Assembly: GCF_900108085.1 (NCBI RefSeq)
Contig: NZ_FNVR01000005.1
Span: forward strand, 184,267 to 248,266
Reading direction: 5' to 3'
DNA: 64,000 nt
Source: Algoriphagus boritolerans DSM 17298 = JCM 18970
Lineage (GTDB): Bacteria > Bacteroidota > Bacteroidia > Cytophagales > Cyclobacteriaceae
Shown: positions 18,924 to 27,823 of the stretch, piece after piece
Position numbering within the stretch: position 1 is the first letter of the stretch
Layout of the letters: every line of letters starts with the position of its first letter
The notes under the pieces: model-generated
Told to the model about the DNA's origin: nothing
Databases searched by the model: none
The model's input: only the letters and a program-made list of their open reading frames with translations
Made by a program: the position numbers and the translations under genes

Positions 18924-18977
18924 TAAAAGCTTGTATTTGAAATACAAGATATCTTGTATTTCAAATACAAGCTTTTA
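18924..18977. repeat. 54-bp perfect palindrome made of two nested 19-bp palindromes
   Basis: The whole 54 bp is self-complementary around 18950/18951. Each half holds a near-perfect smaller palindrome: CTTGTATTTGAAATACAAG (18930-18948) and CTTGTATTTCAAATACAAG (18953-18971), centres 23 bp apart. It lies 27 bp before the ATPase start. It could be a tandem operator, a cruciform, or two RNA hairpins. There is no long T tract, so a plain terminator is unlikely. Confidence 0.9.
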
Positions 18978-19004
18978 TATTCGTATTGATTAACAAGGAT
19001 TTAA

Positions 19005-20219
19005 ATGATACAAATAGATCTTCTTGCCCAGATAATCGAGGAACAAGACCGAAATTTCCTCCAAAAACAGCTTATCTCCCGGGAAATAACCGTCCCCTTA
19101 CAAACCAACCAAATCCTGGTTGTGAGCGGAGTGAGACGGTGTGGAAAAAGCATTCTCATCCGAAAAAATCTACCTTCCACTGAGTCCGGACTTTATCTAA
19201 ACTTTGAAGACCCAAGATTGGTGGATTTCGAGGCGGTTGATTTTCCAAAACTCGAACTACTCAGAGATTCAATGGGTAAAACCTCCATTCTCTTGGATGA
19301 AGTCCAAAGTGTGGTGGGTTGGGAAATATTTGCCAGATCCCTTCATGAAAAAGGGAAAAAACTCTACATCACAGGCTCTAATGCCAGCATGTTGAGTCGA
19401 GAATTGGGTACTCGTCTCACAGGTCGCTACAAACAAATCGAGTTGTTTCCGTTCAGCTTCACCGAGTTTTTGCTTTTCAAAAATTTATCTCCGGGAGAAG
19501 AAAGTTTTGAAAGTTATTTCCTTACAGGTGGGTTTCCTGAGTTTCTGCAAAATCAGGATCAAGACTATTTGAGAACGCTTTTCCGAGACATACTTACCCG
19601 TGATATAGCTGTCCGACGAAACATAACTAACGAAACCTCGCTGATAAGGCTGGGTGTATTTCTATGTTCCAATGTGGGCAAACCATTCAGCTACTCCCGA
19701 ATAGGAAGCCTATTAGAAATAAAGTCAGTTAGGTCGGTAATCGATTATTGTGACTATTTGGAGGAAAGTTATCTGTTTGATTTAATAACAATGTATTCCC
19801 CTTCGATCCGCAAGCAACTGGCCAATCCCAAAAAGGCATTCTGCGTTGACCCTGCCTTGGCTGCTGCAAATTCACTTTCCTTCAGCAAGGATTTGGGCAG
19901 AAAACTTGAGAATTATGTCTATCTCCATCTCCGCAGGTCTTTCAAAGAAATCCAATATTTCCAAAACAAGGATTCTGAATGCGATTTTGTGGTCAAGTGG
20001 AATGAGGAAATCATCGGGGCGGTACAGGTGTGTTGGGAATTAAATTCTGATAATCTCCATCGGGAAATCAAAGGATTGCAGGCTGCATTATCCGAAACAC
20101 AAGCTCCAAAAGGGGTTTTGCTTACATGGAATCAGGAGGATTTACTCGAAGGGCTAGTGGTGATGCCTATTTGGAAATGGCTTCTAATGCCAGCGAAGGA
20201 ATTTTTCGGGATAGGCTAA
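19005..20219 (+). CDS. ATP-binding protein, AAA-like with DUF4143
   Basis: This 404-residue protein has an N-terminal P-loop ATPase domain with Walker A GVRRCGKS (42-49), Walker B ILLDEVQ (95-101) and a sensor-like YITGSNASML. The C-terminal half is the DUF4143 region, with an ECDFVVKW string resembling the core of PD-(D/E)XK nuclease folds. This family is widespread and often multi-copy in bacteria and archaea, and its biological role is unclear. The ATG at 19005 follows a 54-bp palindrome and phased repeats. Those suggest dedicated regulation or mobility as a unit. No toxin or partner gene is adjacent. Confidence 0.9.
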   Translation: MIQIDLLAQIIEEQDRNFLQKQLISREITVPLQTNQILVVSGVRRCGKSILIRKNLPSTESGLYLNFEDPRLVDFEAVDFPKLELLRDSMGKTSILLDEVQSVVGWEIFARSLHEKGKKLYITGSNASMLSRELGTRLTGRYKQIELFPFSFTEFLLFKNLSPGEESFESYFLTGGFPEFLQNQDQDYLRTLFRDILTRDIAVRRNITNETSLIRLGVFLCSNVGKPFSYSRIGSLLEIKSVRSVIDYCDYLEESYLFDLITMYSPSIRKQLANPKKAFCVDPALAAANSLSFSKDLGRKLENYVYLHLRRSFKEIQYFQNKDSECDFVVKWNEEIIGAVQVCWELNSDNLHREIKGLQAALSETQAPKGVLLTWNQEDLLEGLVVMPIWKWLLMPAKEFFGIG

Positions 20220-20395
20220 ACTTCATTCTTTCTGTGCCTGATCGCCTCCAAGAAAAAAGTCACCGCTCCTAAAATTAAAGCTCCTCCCAGCAGCCAATTT
20301 GGGACAGGGAATAGGTTTAAATACTTTCCTAAAATCAAAATCCCTGTGAGTAAAAATGATAATCCATGCAATTTATCAATAGGTTTTCTTCTCAT
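20216..20395 (-). CDS. Tiny two-helix membrane protein (59 aa)
   Basis: An ATG at 20395 opens a 59-codon frame. The product starts MRRKPIDKLHG, then has two hydrophobic segments (about residues 12-22 and 32-49) separated by a Pro-Trp turn, and ends with a basic HRKNE tail. Its 3' end overlaps the stop of the DUF4143 ATPase on the other strand. Its start overlaps the stop of the small gene upstream by 4 nt (ATGA type), which is strong evidence that the frame is translated. The family is unknown. Confidence 0.65.
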   Translation of the reverse strand: MRRKPIDKLHGLSFLLTGILILGKYLNLFPVPNWLLGGALILGAVTFFLEAIRHRKNEV

Positions 20396-20586
20396 TTTCG
20401 TTTTAGCAAAAAGCGAGAATTCCCATTCGAATAGCCCAAAAGCAAGGTATCGCCTGAGAAACCATAGCGAACTTGTTGGCTTCCTTGACTAGTATCGATA
20501 ATCAAGATTTCATTATTGATCGTTTTCCAGTTTAAAATGGGAATCATGGAATAGTCCAAGGGTTCATTGATTCCGTTTCGTTTCAT
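20392..20586 (-). pseudogene. Hypothetical protein fragment, lipocalin-like C-terminus
   Basis: The visible frame from the ATG at 20586 encodes 64 residues ending in FSGDTLLLGYSNGNSRFLLKRK-like sequence (too short to assign), reminiscent of the last strands of small lipocalin-like Bacteroidota proteins. The same frame stays open upstream to a stop near 20665 without any start codon, and the extra residues (ETFAKNGSLILDPQF) look coding. This suggests a gene that lost its 5' end. It overlaps the downstream two-helix gene by 4 nt. Confidence 0.5.
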
Positions 20587-20702
20587 ATCATCTCTAAGAA
20601 ATTGAGGATCGAGGATTAATGAACCGTTTTTTGCAAAAGTTTCTACACTACTCTTTTTTCAGCTTTCTCACTTTAGCTTTCTGCTTTTAGTACCTTCAAC
20701 TC

Positions 20703-20716
20703 CCCGCCGCGGCGGG
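20703..20716. repeat. GC-rich palindrome in an AT-richer spacer
   Basis: CCCGCCGCGGCGGG is a perfect 14-bp palindrome in the 258-bp spacer before ettA's 3' end. Nearby TTTAGCTTTCTGCTTTT and TTTAGCCTTCTGACTTT are related words. There is no ORF or clear terminator, so its role is unknown. Confidence 0.6.
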
Positions 20717-20844
20717 CAAGCTGCTCAGGCTGACAATGTTCCTGCTTTTATCAGACTTTAGCCTTCTGACTTTCGGAAGATTGCCAACTGAGACTGCCTA
20801 CTTTATTAGCAAAACCTTCGAGTACGCCGAGGCGCACTCAAAGG

Positions 20845-22524
20845 TTACTTCAAGTTCTTATACCGAATTCTTTTCGGCGTCACATCACCCAGTCGCTTCT
20901 TCTTGTTTTCCTCATAGTCGGAATAGTTGCCTTCAAACCAATACACTTGGGAATCGCCTTCGAACGCCAAGATATGCGTGCAAATTCTATCCAAGAACCA
21001 TCTGTCGTGGGAAATAATCACTGCACAGCCACCGAAGTTTTCCAAGGCTTCTTCCAGGGAACGAAGTGTATTCACATCCAAGTCGTTGGTCGGTTCATCG
21101 AGCAAGAGCAAGTTTCCGCCTTCTTTGAGCGTAATCGCCAAGTGAACCCGATTTCGCTCTCCACCGGAAAGCACGCCGACTTTTTTCTCCTGATCCGAAC
21201 CTGCAAAGTTGAATTTGGATACATAGGCACGGGCGTTCACTTCCTTATTACCCAATTTCATCAGCTCATTACCATCGGAGATCGACTGATAGACGGTCTT
21301 ATTGGGATCAAGGGAGTCGTGTTCCTGATCGACGTAGGCAAGCTTTACTGTTTCACCAACTTCGAAGTGACCTGAATCGGCTTTTTCCTGTCCGGTAATC
21401 AGCTTAAAAAGCGTGGATTTACCGGCACCGTTTGGGCCGATGATTCCTACAATCCCGCCTTGAGGAAGGGAGAAACTCAGATTTTCGAATAGCAACTTGT
21501 CTCCATAAGCTTTGGATACATTGTTTACTTCAATGACTTTTGATCCTAATCTTGGTCCAGGGGGGATGAAAAGCTCCAACTTGGCTTCTTTTTCCTTGGA
21601 TTCCTCTCCGACTAGCTTATCGTAAGAGTTGAGACGAGCCTTGCCTTTGGACTGTCTGGCTTTGGGAGACATGCGGATCCATTCCAATTCGCGCTCCAAG
21701 GTTTTCTGACGCTTCGATTCGGTTTTCTCTTCTTGCTTCAGGCGGTTTTGTTTTTGGTCTAGCCAAGAGGAATAGTTCCCTTTCCATGGAATACCCTCGC
21801 CACGGTCGAGTTCAAGAATCCAGCCGGCAACGTTATCCAGGAAGTATCGATCGTGAGTCACAGCGATCACAGTGCCCTTGTAATTCTGCAAGTGTTGCTC
21901 CAGCCAATGCACCGATTCCGCATCCAGGTGGTTGGTAGGTTCATCGAGCAGAAGGACATCAGGTTCTTGAAGCAATAAGCGGCAAAGTGCCACCCGTCTT
22001 TTTTCCCCACCGGAAAGATTTGCTACGTTGGCATCGCTTGGAGGCAGTCGTAAGGCGTCCATCGCTTTATCCAGCATCACGTCCAGTTCCCAGGCATTGG
22101 CAGCGTCCAGCTTCTCCTGAACCTCACCCTGACGGGTGATCAGTTTGTCCATCGCATCCGGATCATCCATCAGCGCTGGATCCATAAATTTCTCGTTGAT
22201 CTCTTCGAATTCTTTCAGTAAATTGACGGTATCCGCTACCGCTTCTTCGACGACTTCTTTTACTGTTTTGGTCGGATCAAGCTTTGGTTCTTGTTCCAGC
22301 ATGCCCACGGTGTAGCCCGGAGACCAGACGACTTCGCCGAGGAATTCCTTATCCATTCCGGCAATGATTCGGAGCAAAGAGGACTTTCCTGAGCCATTTA
22401 GACCCAAAACGCCGATTTTAGCACCATAAAAAAATGAGAGGTAAATATCCTTAAGTACTTTTTTCTGTGGAGGGTAAATTTTGGAAACCCCGGCCATAGA
22501 AAAGATGATTTTTTCTGAGCTCAT
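20845..22524 (-). CDS. ettA: Energy-dependent translational throttle protein EttA
   Basis: This 559-residue ABC-F ATPase has two nucleotide-binding domains: Walker A GLNGSGKSS and signature LSGGEKRR in the first, GPNGAGKST and LSGGERNR in the second. An arm insertion and the linker region typical of EttA are also present. EttA binds the ribosomal E site and gates the first elongation step according to energy state. The length matches EttA. No membrane partner is encoded nearby, as expected for ABC-F. Confidence 0.95.
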   Translation of the reverse strand: MSSEKIIFSMAGVSKIYPPQKKVLKDIYLSFFYGAKIGVLGLNGSGKSSLLRIIAGMDKEFLGEVVWSPGYTVGMLEQEPKLDPTKTVKEVVEEAVADTVNLLKEFEEINEKFMDPALMDDPDAMDKLITRQGEVQEKLDAANAWELDVMLDKAMDALRLPPSDANVANLSGGEKRRVALCRLLLQEPDVLLLDEPTNHLDAESVHWLEQHLQNYKGTVIAVTHDRYFLDNVAGWILELDRGEGIPWKGNYSSWLDQKQNRLKQEEKTESKRQKTLERELEWIRMSPKARQSKGKARLNSYDKLVGEESKEKEAKLELFIPPGPRLGSKVIEVNNVSKAYGDKLLFENLSFSLPQGGIVGIIGPNGAGKSTLFKLITGQEKADSGHFEVGETVKLAYVDQEHDSLDPNKTVYQSISDGNELMKLGNKEVNARAYVSKFNFAGSDQEKKVGVLSGGERNRVHLAITLKEGGNLLLLDEPTNDLDVNTLRSLEEALENFGGCAVIISHDRWFLDRICTHILAFEGDSQVYWFEGNYSDYEENKKKRLGDVTPKRIRYKNLK

Positions 22525-22655
22525 AGTGGAATTTTAATCGTTGATTATGTGATTGAAACAAGATGGCAAAAATATGGCTTTCTTAGGATAAGTGAGGGCT
22601 AAATGATTATTTTGCGAAAGATTGAAAACGACCACCTATAACCTATTGAACTGAA

Positions 22656-23906
22656 ATGGAGCATCCTTTTGGATATATCAAAGACGGCAAAGTCTATTTG
22701 AAGGGTTTTTTAGGACGGAGTGATCGGGAAATCGGTGAAGTAAAGGAAAATGAAGCCTCTACGCTAAGCTATTTCGAAGCCCGTTTTGAGCAAATCAAGG
22801 ATAAAGTAACCAAACTGAAGTCCGATATTGAGGAGAACCAAAACAAAGGTTCTTTTCTGATGAAGTTGATCCATTTACGTGACTCATTGTTTGAAACTGA
22901 CGCTTTGGGAGATTTTATCCCCCTGATCGAAGAACTGAATGCCCAGGAGGAATTTTTGAATGAAATCATTCAAGCCAATCGATCCAAGAATCTGGAAGTC
23001 AAAAAAGCGCTGATTCTCGAGGCGGAAGCCATGAAGAATGATACGGACTGGAAAAATACCGCCGAATTTTTCAAAGAACTCAAGATGCGCTGGATCAAAA
23101 CCGGTCCCGTGGATAAAGAAATTCATGAGGAACTTGAGCAGGAATTCAACGATTCCATTCAGACATTTTTCGAGAATCGAAGGCATTTCTTCGAAGGCAT
23201 GGCCCTCCAAGCCGAGGAAAACATTAAAGTCTACGAAGCATTGGTCATCCAGGCAAGAGAGGCACATGATCTTCCTGACGCCAAAATGGCTTTTGAAATC
23301 AGCAAGCGAATCCAGAAAGAATGGAAAGAAGCCGGAAAGGTACCTGCCGAAAAACGTCAACCGCTATGGGATGAATTTTCGAAGCTGAACAACCGGATTT
23401 TCTCCCGATACAAGCGTGGCCTCAACCCGGGACCTCAGATGAATCCCAGGGAAATCCTTCGAAAGATCGATGAAATGGTAGAAGAGCTTAAAAAAATGGC
23501 TCATCAGCCCAGCACCTATGCCATCACCACTCGGGCCAAGGCGATTCAGGAAGACTGGAAGAAACTTCCGATGCGAAAACCAAAAGAGGCAAATCTCCCG
23601 GCGAGATCGTATCAGTTTTTCATGGATATTATTTTCGAAAAGGCATTCCTGGAAAAACTGGCCCACAACAAATATTCGGACTTTGATTCCCTTCCAATTC
23701 AGGAGCAAAATCAGATCAAGTCCTCGATTATCAAGGATTTGCTTCATCGGGATCAAGGTGAATTGGACACCATGCAAAACAATTCGGACAACTTCCGAGT
23801 ACAGACTCCTGACTTTGAAATGATGATGCGAAAAAAGCTGGCCGGTCTCAAAAGAAAAATAGATGTAAAAAACTATATTTTGAAGCAACTTTCTCCGCGA
23901 ATTTAA
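22656..23906 (+). CDS. DUF349 domain protein
   Basis: This 416-residue, highly charged, mostly helical protein contains DUF349-type helical repeats, recognisable by W...(A/G)...R...LW..F...... patterns such as KEWKEAGKVPAEKRQPLWDE (around residue 215). No signal peptide or catalytic site is seen. DUF349 proteins are widespread in Bacteroidota, and their function is not established. It is divergent from ettA with a 131-bp spacer and is followed by the DUF2795 gene on the same strand. Confidence 0.85.
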   Translation: MEHPFGYIKDGKVYLKGFLGRSDREIGEVKENEASTLSYFEARFEQIKDKVTKLKSDIEENQNKGSFLMKLIHLRDSLFETDALGDFIPLIEELNAQEEFLNEIIQANRSKNLEVKKALILEAEAMKNDTDWKNTAEFFKELKMRWIKTGPVDKEIHEELEQEFNDSIQTFFENRRHFFEGMALQAEENIKVYEALVIQAREAHDLPDAKMAFEISKRIQKEWKEAGKVPAEKRQPLWDEFSKLNNRIFSRYKRGLNPGPQMNPREILRKIDEMVEELKKMAHQPSTYAITTRAKAIQEDWKKLPMRKPKEANLPARSYQFFMDIIFEKAFLEKLAHNKYSDFDSLPIQEQNQIKSSIIKDLLHRDQGELDTMQNNSDNFRVQTPDFEMMMRKKLAGLKRKIDVKNYILKQLSPRI

Positions 23907-23982
23907 GTAGACACTACTTATTCAAAAATTCACTATTCTTGCACCTTTAAAAAATTGAAGAATCCCTTTTAAAATAAACACT

Positions 23983-24204
23983 ATGTACTGGACACTTGAA
24001 TTAGCATCCTATCTGGAGGACGCACCCTGGCCAGCGACCAAGGATGAGCTTATTGACTACGCCATCCGCTCCGGCGCTCCACTGGAAGTAGTGGAAAATC
24101 TCCAAGAGCTCGAAGACGATGGAGAGCCTTATGAGACCATCGAAGAGATCTGGCCTGATTATCCTACCAAGGATGATTTCTTCTTTAACGAAGACGAATA
24201 TTAA
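23983..24204 (+). CDS. DUF2795 domain protein (73 aa)
   Basis: This short acidic protein begins MYWTLELASYLEDAPWPATKDELIDYA, whose second half is the DUF2795 core. It ends in an acidic aromatic tail (DDFFFNEDEY). It is very acidic overall, which suggests a soluble protein that binds basic partners, but the function is unknown. It lies 76 nt after the DUF349 gene and is closed by a strong terminator. Confidence 0.85.
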   Translation: MYWTLELASYLEDAPWPATKDELIDYAIRSGAPLEVVENLQELEDDGEPYETIEEIWPDYPTKDDFFFNEDEY

Positions 24205-24212
24205 TGACTAAA

Positions 24213-24236
24213 GCCTCGGAACTCCGGGGCTTTTTT
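24213..24236 (+). terminator. Intrinsic terminator after the DUF2795 gene
   Basis: GCCTCGG (24213-24219) pairs with CCGGGGC (24224-24230) across AACT, followed by T6. Confidence 0.9.
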
Positions 24237-24244
24237 GTACCTAA

Positions 24245-24273
24245 CCCTCCAAGGGTTTCGAATCCTTGGAGGG
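24245..24273. repeat. Intergenic palindrome CCCTCCAAGG...CCTTGGAGGG
   Basis: A 10-bp perfect stem with a 9-nt loop lies between convergent genes and is separate from the preceding terminator. There is no T tract on either strand, so an interspersed palindromic repeat is more likely than a terminator. Confidence 0.6.
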
Positions 24274-24284
24274 ATAAAATGGAC

Positions 24285-25019
24285 CTAAAGCCCCAAAACC
24301 TGCCTTAGTCTGGCATAGCCGGTTTTACTGACAGGAATCCGTTCACCAGCACGGAGTTTGACCAGGTAAGTGTCGCGTTCATACGGCTCAATGCCCGTGA
24401 CCCCATTCAGATTGATGATGAAGGAACGATGGACTCGGGTAAATTTTGCCGGATCCAAGCTTTCCTCCAAAGTCTTCATGGTCATTTTTTTCAGGTATTT
24501 CCCATCCGAAGTATGAATCACCACATAATCATCCTCCGCTTCAAAATAAACCACTTCGGGAACGGGAATAATTTTGATGTCATTTTTTATCCTGACTACC
24601 AACCGGGTGCTTTTTTCACCTAAGTGACCGAGTTCTGATTCGGTTTTCACCACCTCAGTTGCTTTTCCATGGCTTTCCAAAAATCGTCCAATCGCTTGTC
24701 TAAACCGCGCTTCCGAGAAAGGCTTCAAGAGATAATCCATGGCCTTGGTATCAAATGCCTTGAGCGCATACTGGTCAAATGCTGTCGTGAAAATAACCGC
24801 AGGTGGCTCATCCAGCAATTCCAACATCTCAAATCCGGTAATCTTAGGCATTTGCACATCGAGAAAGATCAGATCAGGCTTGTGCTGGTTGATTGCTTTC
24901 AATCCCTGGAAACCATCTTGACACGTTTCCACGACTTCGAATTGAGGGAAAGCCGCCAAAAACTCCTGGATGATTCCAATTGCCAAGGGTTCATCGTCGA
25001 TAATGATCGTTTTTATCAT
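24285..25019 (-). CDS. LytTR-family response regulator
   Basis: This 244-residue protein has an N-terminal receiver domain with the phospho-acceptor Asp in LIFLDVQMP (around residue 55) and the conserved Lys near LLKPFSE. A C-terminal LytTR DNA-binding domain follows (VVYFEAEDDYVVIHTSDGKY and FTRVHRSFIINL motifs). It is the partner of the histidine kinase encoded immediately upstream, with a 4-nt overlap. Targets are unknown; the LiaF-like gene just upstream of the pair is a candidate. Confidence 0.95.
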   Translation of the reverse strand: MIKTIIIDDEPLAIGIIQEFLAAFPQFEVVETCQDGFQGLKAINQHKPDLIFLDVQMPKITGFEMLELLDEPPAVIFTTAFDQYALKAFDTKAMDYLLKPFSEARFRQAIGRFLESHGKATEVVKTESELGHLGEKSTRLVVRIKNDIKIIPVPEVVYFEAEDDYVVIHTSDGKYLKKMTMKTLEESLDPAKFTRVHRSFIINLNGVTGIEPYERDTYLVKLRAGERIPVSKTGYARLRQVLGL

Positions 25020-26053
25020 GAAAATTGGGGAATTTTGAGCCGAACTCTGAAAACATGGTTTTCAACTCCACATTCCAACAGGTCTTTCCTGCCAAATAAA
25101 AGAAAAAGTCTTCGCTCCACCGAACTCAGCCCAAAACCGGTTCCCTCAGATGGAGTCGATTCCGGATCAAAAGGATTGATCACTTCCAGCACGAAATAAC
25201 TTCCCTCCTTTTTTCCAGAAATCTCAATCTTTACCTCACCAGTCACACCATAAAGCCCATGTTTGATGGCGTTCTCCACCAAAGGCTGAATCAACAGCTG
25301 AGGAAGTTTGATCTGAAAAAACTCCTCCCCCACCTGAAAATCCACTTCCAGCCGATGCCCAAACCGCACCCGCTCGATATCCAGGTACTTTTTGAGGTGA
25401 TCCAGTTCTTCCTCCAGCGTGATCCATTTTTGGGAGTCCTTTCGTATTGTACTTCTCAAAAACTCTGAAAGCTGCAACACCATCTCACGGGCCTTTTTGG
25501 GCTGGGTCACCACTAAAGCGTTAATGGAATTGAGACTATTGAAAAGAAAGTGCGGTTGCAATTGCTGCCGTAACTGGGCTAATTCCGCCTCTTTGGATAA
25601 TTGAAGCATTTGCGCTTCCCGTTTTCTCACTTCCTCCTGTCGCTCCAACTGTGAAATAACCAGGGCTAAAACAGAAATCAGTTGCTCGGCCACCGCCAGG
25701 ATCGCCCATCTCAAGTAAAAACTTTTGGTAAGGAAATCCAGGTACTCCACCTCATCAATTCCCCATTCCAACACATACCTGTGAACCATCACTCCTACCC
25801 AGCTTAAAATCAGGGGAACCGCAAAAAGCAACCCTAGATTTTTCCCCTTCGGAGCAAAAAGGCTGAAAACCCGATCCAAGACAAAAATCCCTCCCAGAAA
25901 AATCAGTGCAAAAATCAACGAGTCGACCAGTGCATATTCGATCTCGATTTGATAGCTGTTCAACAAAAGAAAACATCCCAAAAACCAGATAAGTCCGGTT
26001 CCGGGGATGATCCATTTTCCAAGGTTAGGATTTGAAAAAGCGTTAAAAAACAA
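25016..26053 (-). CDS. Sensor histidine kinase, LytS/YehU type
   Basis: This 345-residue protein has four predicted membrane helices in residues 10-135, then a His_kinase domain with QPHFLFNSLNSINAL (phospho-accepting His) and an ATPase domain (LIQPLVENAIKHGLYG). It lacks any obvious extracytoplasmic sensor domain, so it probably senses a membrane-linked signal. It overlaps the LytTR regulator gene by 4 nt. The upstream LiaF-like gene is 33 nt away, suggesting one operon. Confidence 0.94.
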   Translation of the reverse strand: MFFNAFSNPNLGKWIIPGTGLIWFLGCFLLLNSYQIEIEYALVDSLIFALIFLGGIFVLDRVFSLFAPKGKNLGLLFAVPLILSWVGVMVHRYVLEWGIDEVEYLDFLTKSFYLRWAILAVAEQLISVLALVISQLERQEEVRKREAQMLQLSKEAELAQLRQQLQPHFLFNSLNSINALVVTQPKKAREMVLQLSEFLRSTIRKDSQKWITLEEELDHLKKYLDIERVRFGHRLEVDFQVGEEFFQIKLPQLLIQPLVENAIKHGLYGVTGEVKIEISGKKEGSYFVLEVINPFDPESTPSEGTGFGLSSVERRLFLLFGRKDLLECGVENHVFRVRLKIPQFS

Positions 26054-26086
26054 AGGATTGGTGGTTTTTAGTTGGTTTGAATGTCG

Positions 26087-26953
26087 TTAAAAGGATTTGA
26101 TTTCCAAACCACCGAAGAGAATCGTGCCCTTTAAGACGACGACCTTATTTGGGTCTACTCCTCCTTCTCTGAAGTACCGCTTATCTTCGATGCCAGCAGC
26201 TATGTTACTGACCTCAGTACGGATGTCCCAATGCGGTGGCACAATCATTTTAACCCCTCCGAAAATGATATCAATCTGAATTGTGATCACTCCATTGAAA
26301 TCCGCAGAAGTCAAGTCAAGATCCACCCCTCCAAATGCCGCGGTGATTTTCCCGCCCTCAAAATTCTTGGTCATCAGTTTGCGGTTGACTCCGCTGAAGA
26401 TTGCATCGATATTCAGCCGATCGGCAAAGGCTGTTCCTGTGGTCCTCGTAAAGCCTGACCCGGCAGTGGATTGAGGTCCCTGAGTAAAGGAAGATGTACC
26501 TGAAGCTGAAGAAGTTCCTGCGCTCTCATCCACCACTTTGGCTTCTTCCACATCGCTTTTCGTATAGCTGGAATCTGACTTTCGTTTCTTTTCCCAGTCA
26601 TTACGCACCTTTTCCAGGACTTTATTTTCGCGTTGCTTTTGGAAAATAAGATAGATTCCCAAAGCGATGAGACCCAAAGGCCAAATAAATTGACTCAGTC
26701 CGAAGTCAAAATTGAATTCGTTTCTAAGGAGAAAATATGCTCCGAGGAAAAGCATTACAAATCCAAAAAAGCTTCTGAATTCATGTTTGATAATCGCAAA
26801 TGTTCCGATTGCAATCAGGATCATCGGCCAAGTGGTAACCCATTCAGGGATGAAAAAACCAGCTTTTCTCAATAACAGGATAATGCCTATACCGAGGATT
26901 ATAAACCCAAAGGCAATATTTGAGTCGTTGTTTTTGTGTTTAAATTCGTTCAT
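26087..26953 (-). CDS. LiaF-like membrane protein (DUF5668 / cell-wall-active antibiotic response domain)
   Basis: This 288-residue protein has an N-terminal half with about four short membrane helices of the DUF5668 type, a Ser/Thr-rich linker (around residues 150-180), and a C-terminal beta-rich domain with the repeated pattern AAFGGVDLDL, IIFGGVKMIV and ILFGGLEIKS typical of LiaF C-terminal domains. In Firmicutes LiaF inhibits the LiaRS envelope-stress system. Here the gene precedes a LytTR-type two-component pair, so a similar membrane-stress control role is inferred. Confidence 0.85.
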   Translation of the reverse strand: MNEFKHKNNDSNIAFGFIILGIGIILLLRKAGFFIPEWVTTWPMILIAIGTFAIIKHEFRSFFGFVMLFLGAYFLLRNEFNFDFGLSQFIWPLGLIALGIYLIFQKQRENKVLEKVRNDWEKKRKSDSSYTKSDVEEAKVVDESAGTSSASGTSSFTQGPQSTAGSGFTRTTGTAFADRLNIDAIFSGVNRKLMTKNFEGGKITAAFGGVDLDLTSADFNGVITIQIDIIFGGVKMIVPPHWDIRTEVSNIAAGIEDKRYFREGGVDPNKVVVLKGTILFGGLEIKSF

Positions 26954-27068
26954 GGCTTGGTGCTAAAGTGTGAGGATCAAAAGTACATCGCCCCACAAAC
27001 ATCAGAAATGCTCAATAGGCCAAGACTTGCAAAAAGTCGGTAGAGTCAGCGATTTAGTCGGTAAAAAT

Positions 27069-27773
27069 TCACTTGGGAAATTCGCCGGGCTTATTTTTCC
27101 TGGAAAGAATGAATTCAGCGTAGTCCAAGTCCTCGGGAGTGGTGATTTTGATGTTTTCAGAATTGCCGGGAATGAGACTTACTTGCCAGCCTTGATTTTC
27201 ATAGACTGTGGCATCATCGGTAAACTGCGGCAGTTCTTCTACTTGAAACGCTTTTTTTATTTTACCGATCTGAAAAGTCTGTGGAGTTTGAACCAATCTG
27301 AAGTATTGGCGCTCCTGAAAAACACTTTCTCCGTTGGCTGTAACTTTTCGGATTGAATCTTTCAAATCGACAACAGCGATGGCACTTCCGGATTTTTCAG
27401 CACTAGCATAGCCGGCGAGAATTACTTCCTTCCGAACAAAAGGTCGTACCCCATCGTGGATAGCCACAAGTCCTTCTTCAAAAGGAATGGCATTCAGCCC
27501 GTTTTTTACTGACTGAAACCGGGACTGACCCCCAGCCACCACTTGATGAGGAAGGGTAAAATGATATACTTCACAAAGTCTTTTCCAAAGCGGAGAATCA
27601 CCTTCCGGTAGGACAAGAATTAAAAAAATCCCGGAGTCCGCCTGATGAAATTTCTCAAGCGTATGCATCAGCACAGGCTTTCCGCCGATTGGTAAGTATT
27701 GCTTGGATACCGGGCCACCCATTCTATTGCCTTTGCCTCCTGCTACCAATACAGCTGCTTTTTTCATAATCAA
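27069..27773 (-). CDS. ispD: 2-C-methyl-D-erythritol 4-phosphate cytidylyltransferase
   Basis: This 234-residue IspD-type nucleotidyltransferase has a glycine-rich CTP loop at the start (AAVLVAGGKGNRMGG with SKQYLPIGGKPVL), the HDGVRPFV motif around residue 105, and a C-terminal TPEDLDYAE. It makes CDP-methylerythritol in the non-mevalonate isoprenoid pathway. The ATG two codons downstream of the first is an equally good start. Other isoprenoid genes are not adjacent. Confidence 0.93.
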   Translation of the reverse strand: MIMKKAAVLVAGGKGNRMGGPVSKQYLPIGGKPVLMHTLEKFHQADSGIFLILVLPEGDSPLWKRLCEVYHFTLPHQVVAGGQSRFQSVKNGLNAIPFEEGLVAIHDGVRPFVRKEVILAGYASAEKSGSAIAVVDLKDSIRKVTANGESVFQERQYFRLVQTPQTFQIGKIKKAFQVEELPQFTDDATVYENQGWQVSLIPGNSENIKITTPEDLDYAEFILSRKNKPGEFPK

Positions 27774-27823
27774 ACTTTAAAACAAAAGTGTCGGACAGGT
27801 CGAAGATACTGCTACCAAAAGAC

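Larger units (their letters stand above)
18617..19004. other. Gene-poor upstream region of the DUF4143 ATPase
   Basis: This stretch holds a set of direct repeats (18738-18853) and a long palindrome (18924-18977), described separately. An 81-codon open frame at 18633-18878 exists only because the repeats happen to stay open; its product is an 11-residue periodic string without resemblance to a protein family I know. Confidence 0.6.
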
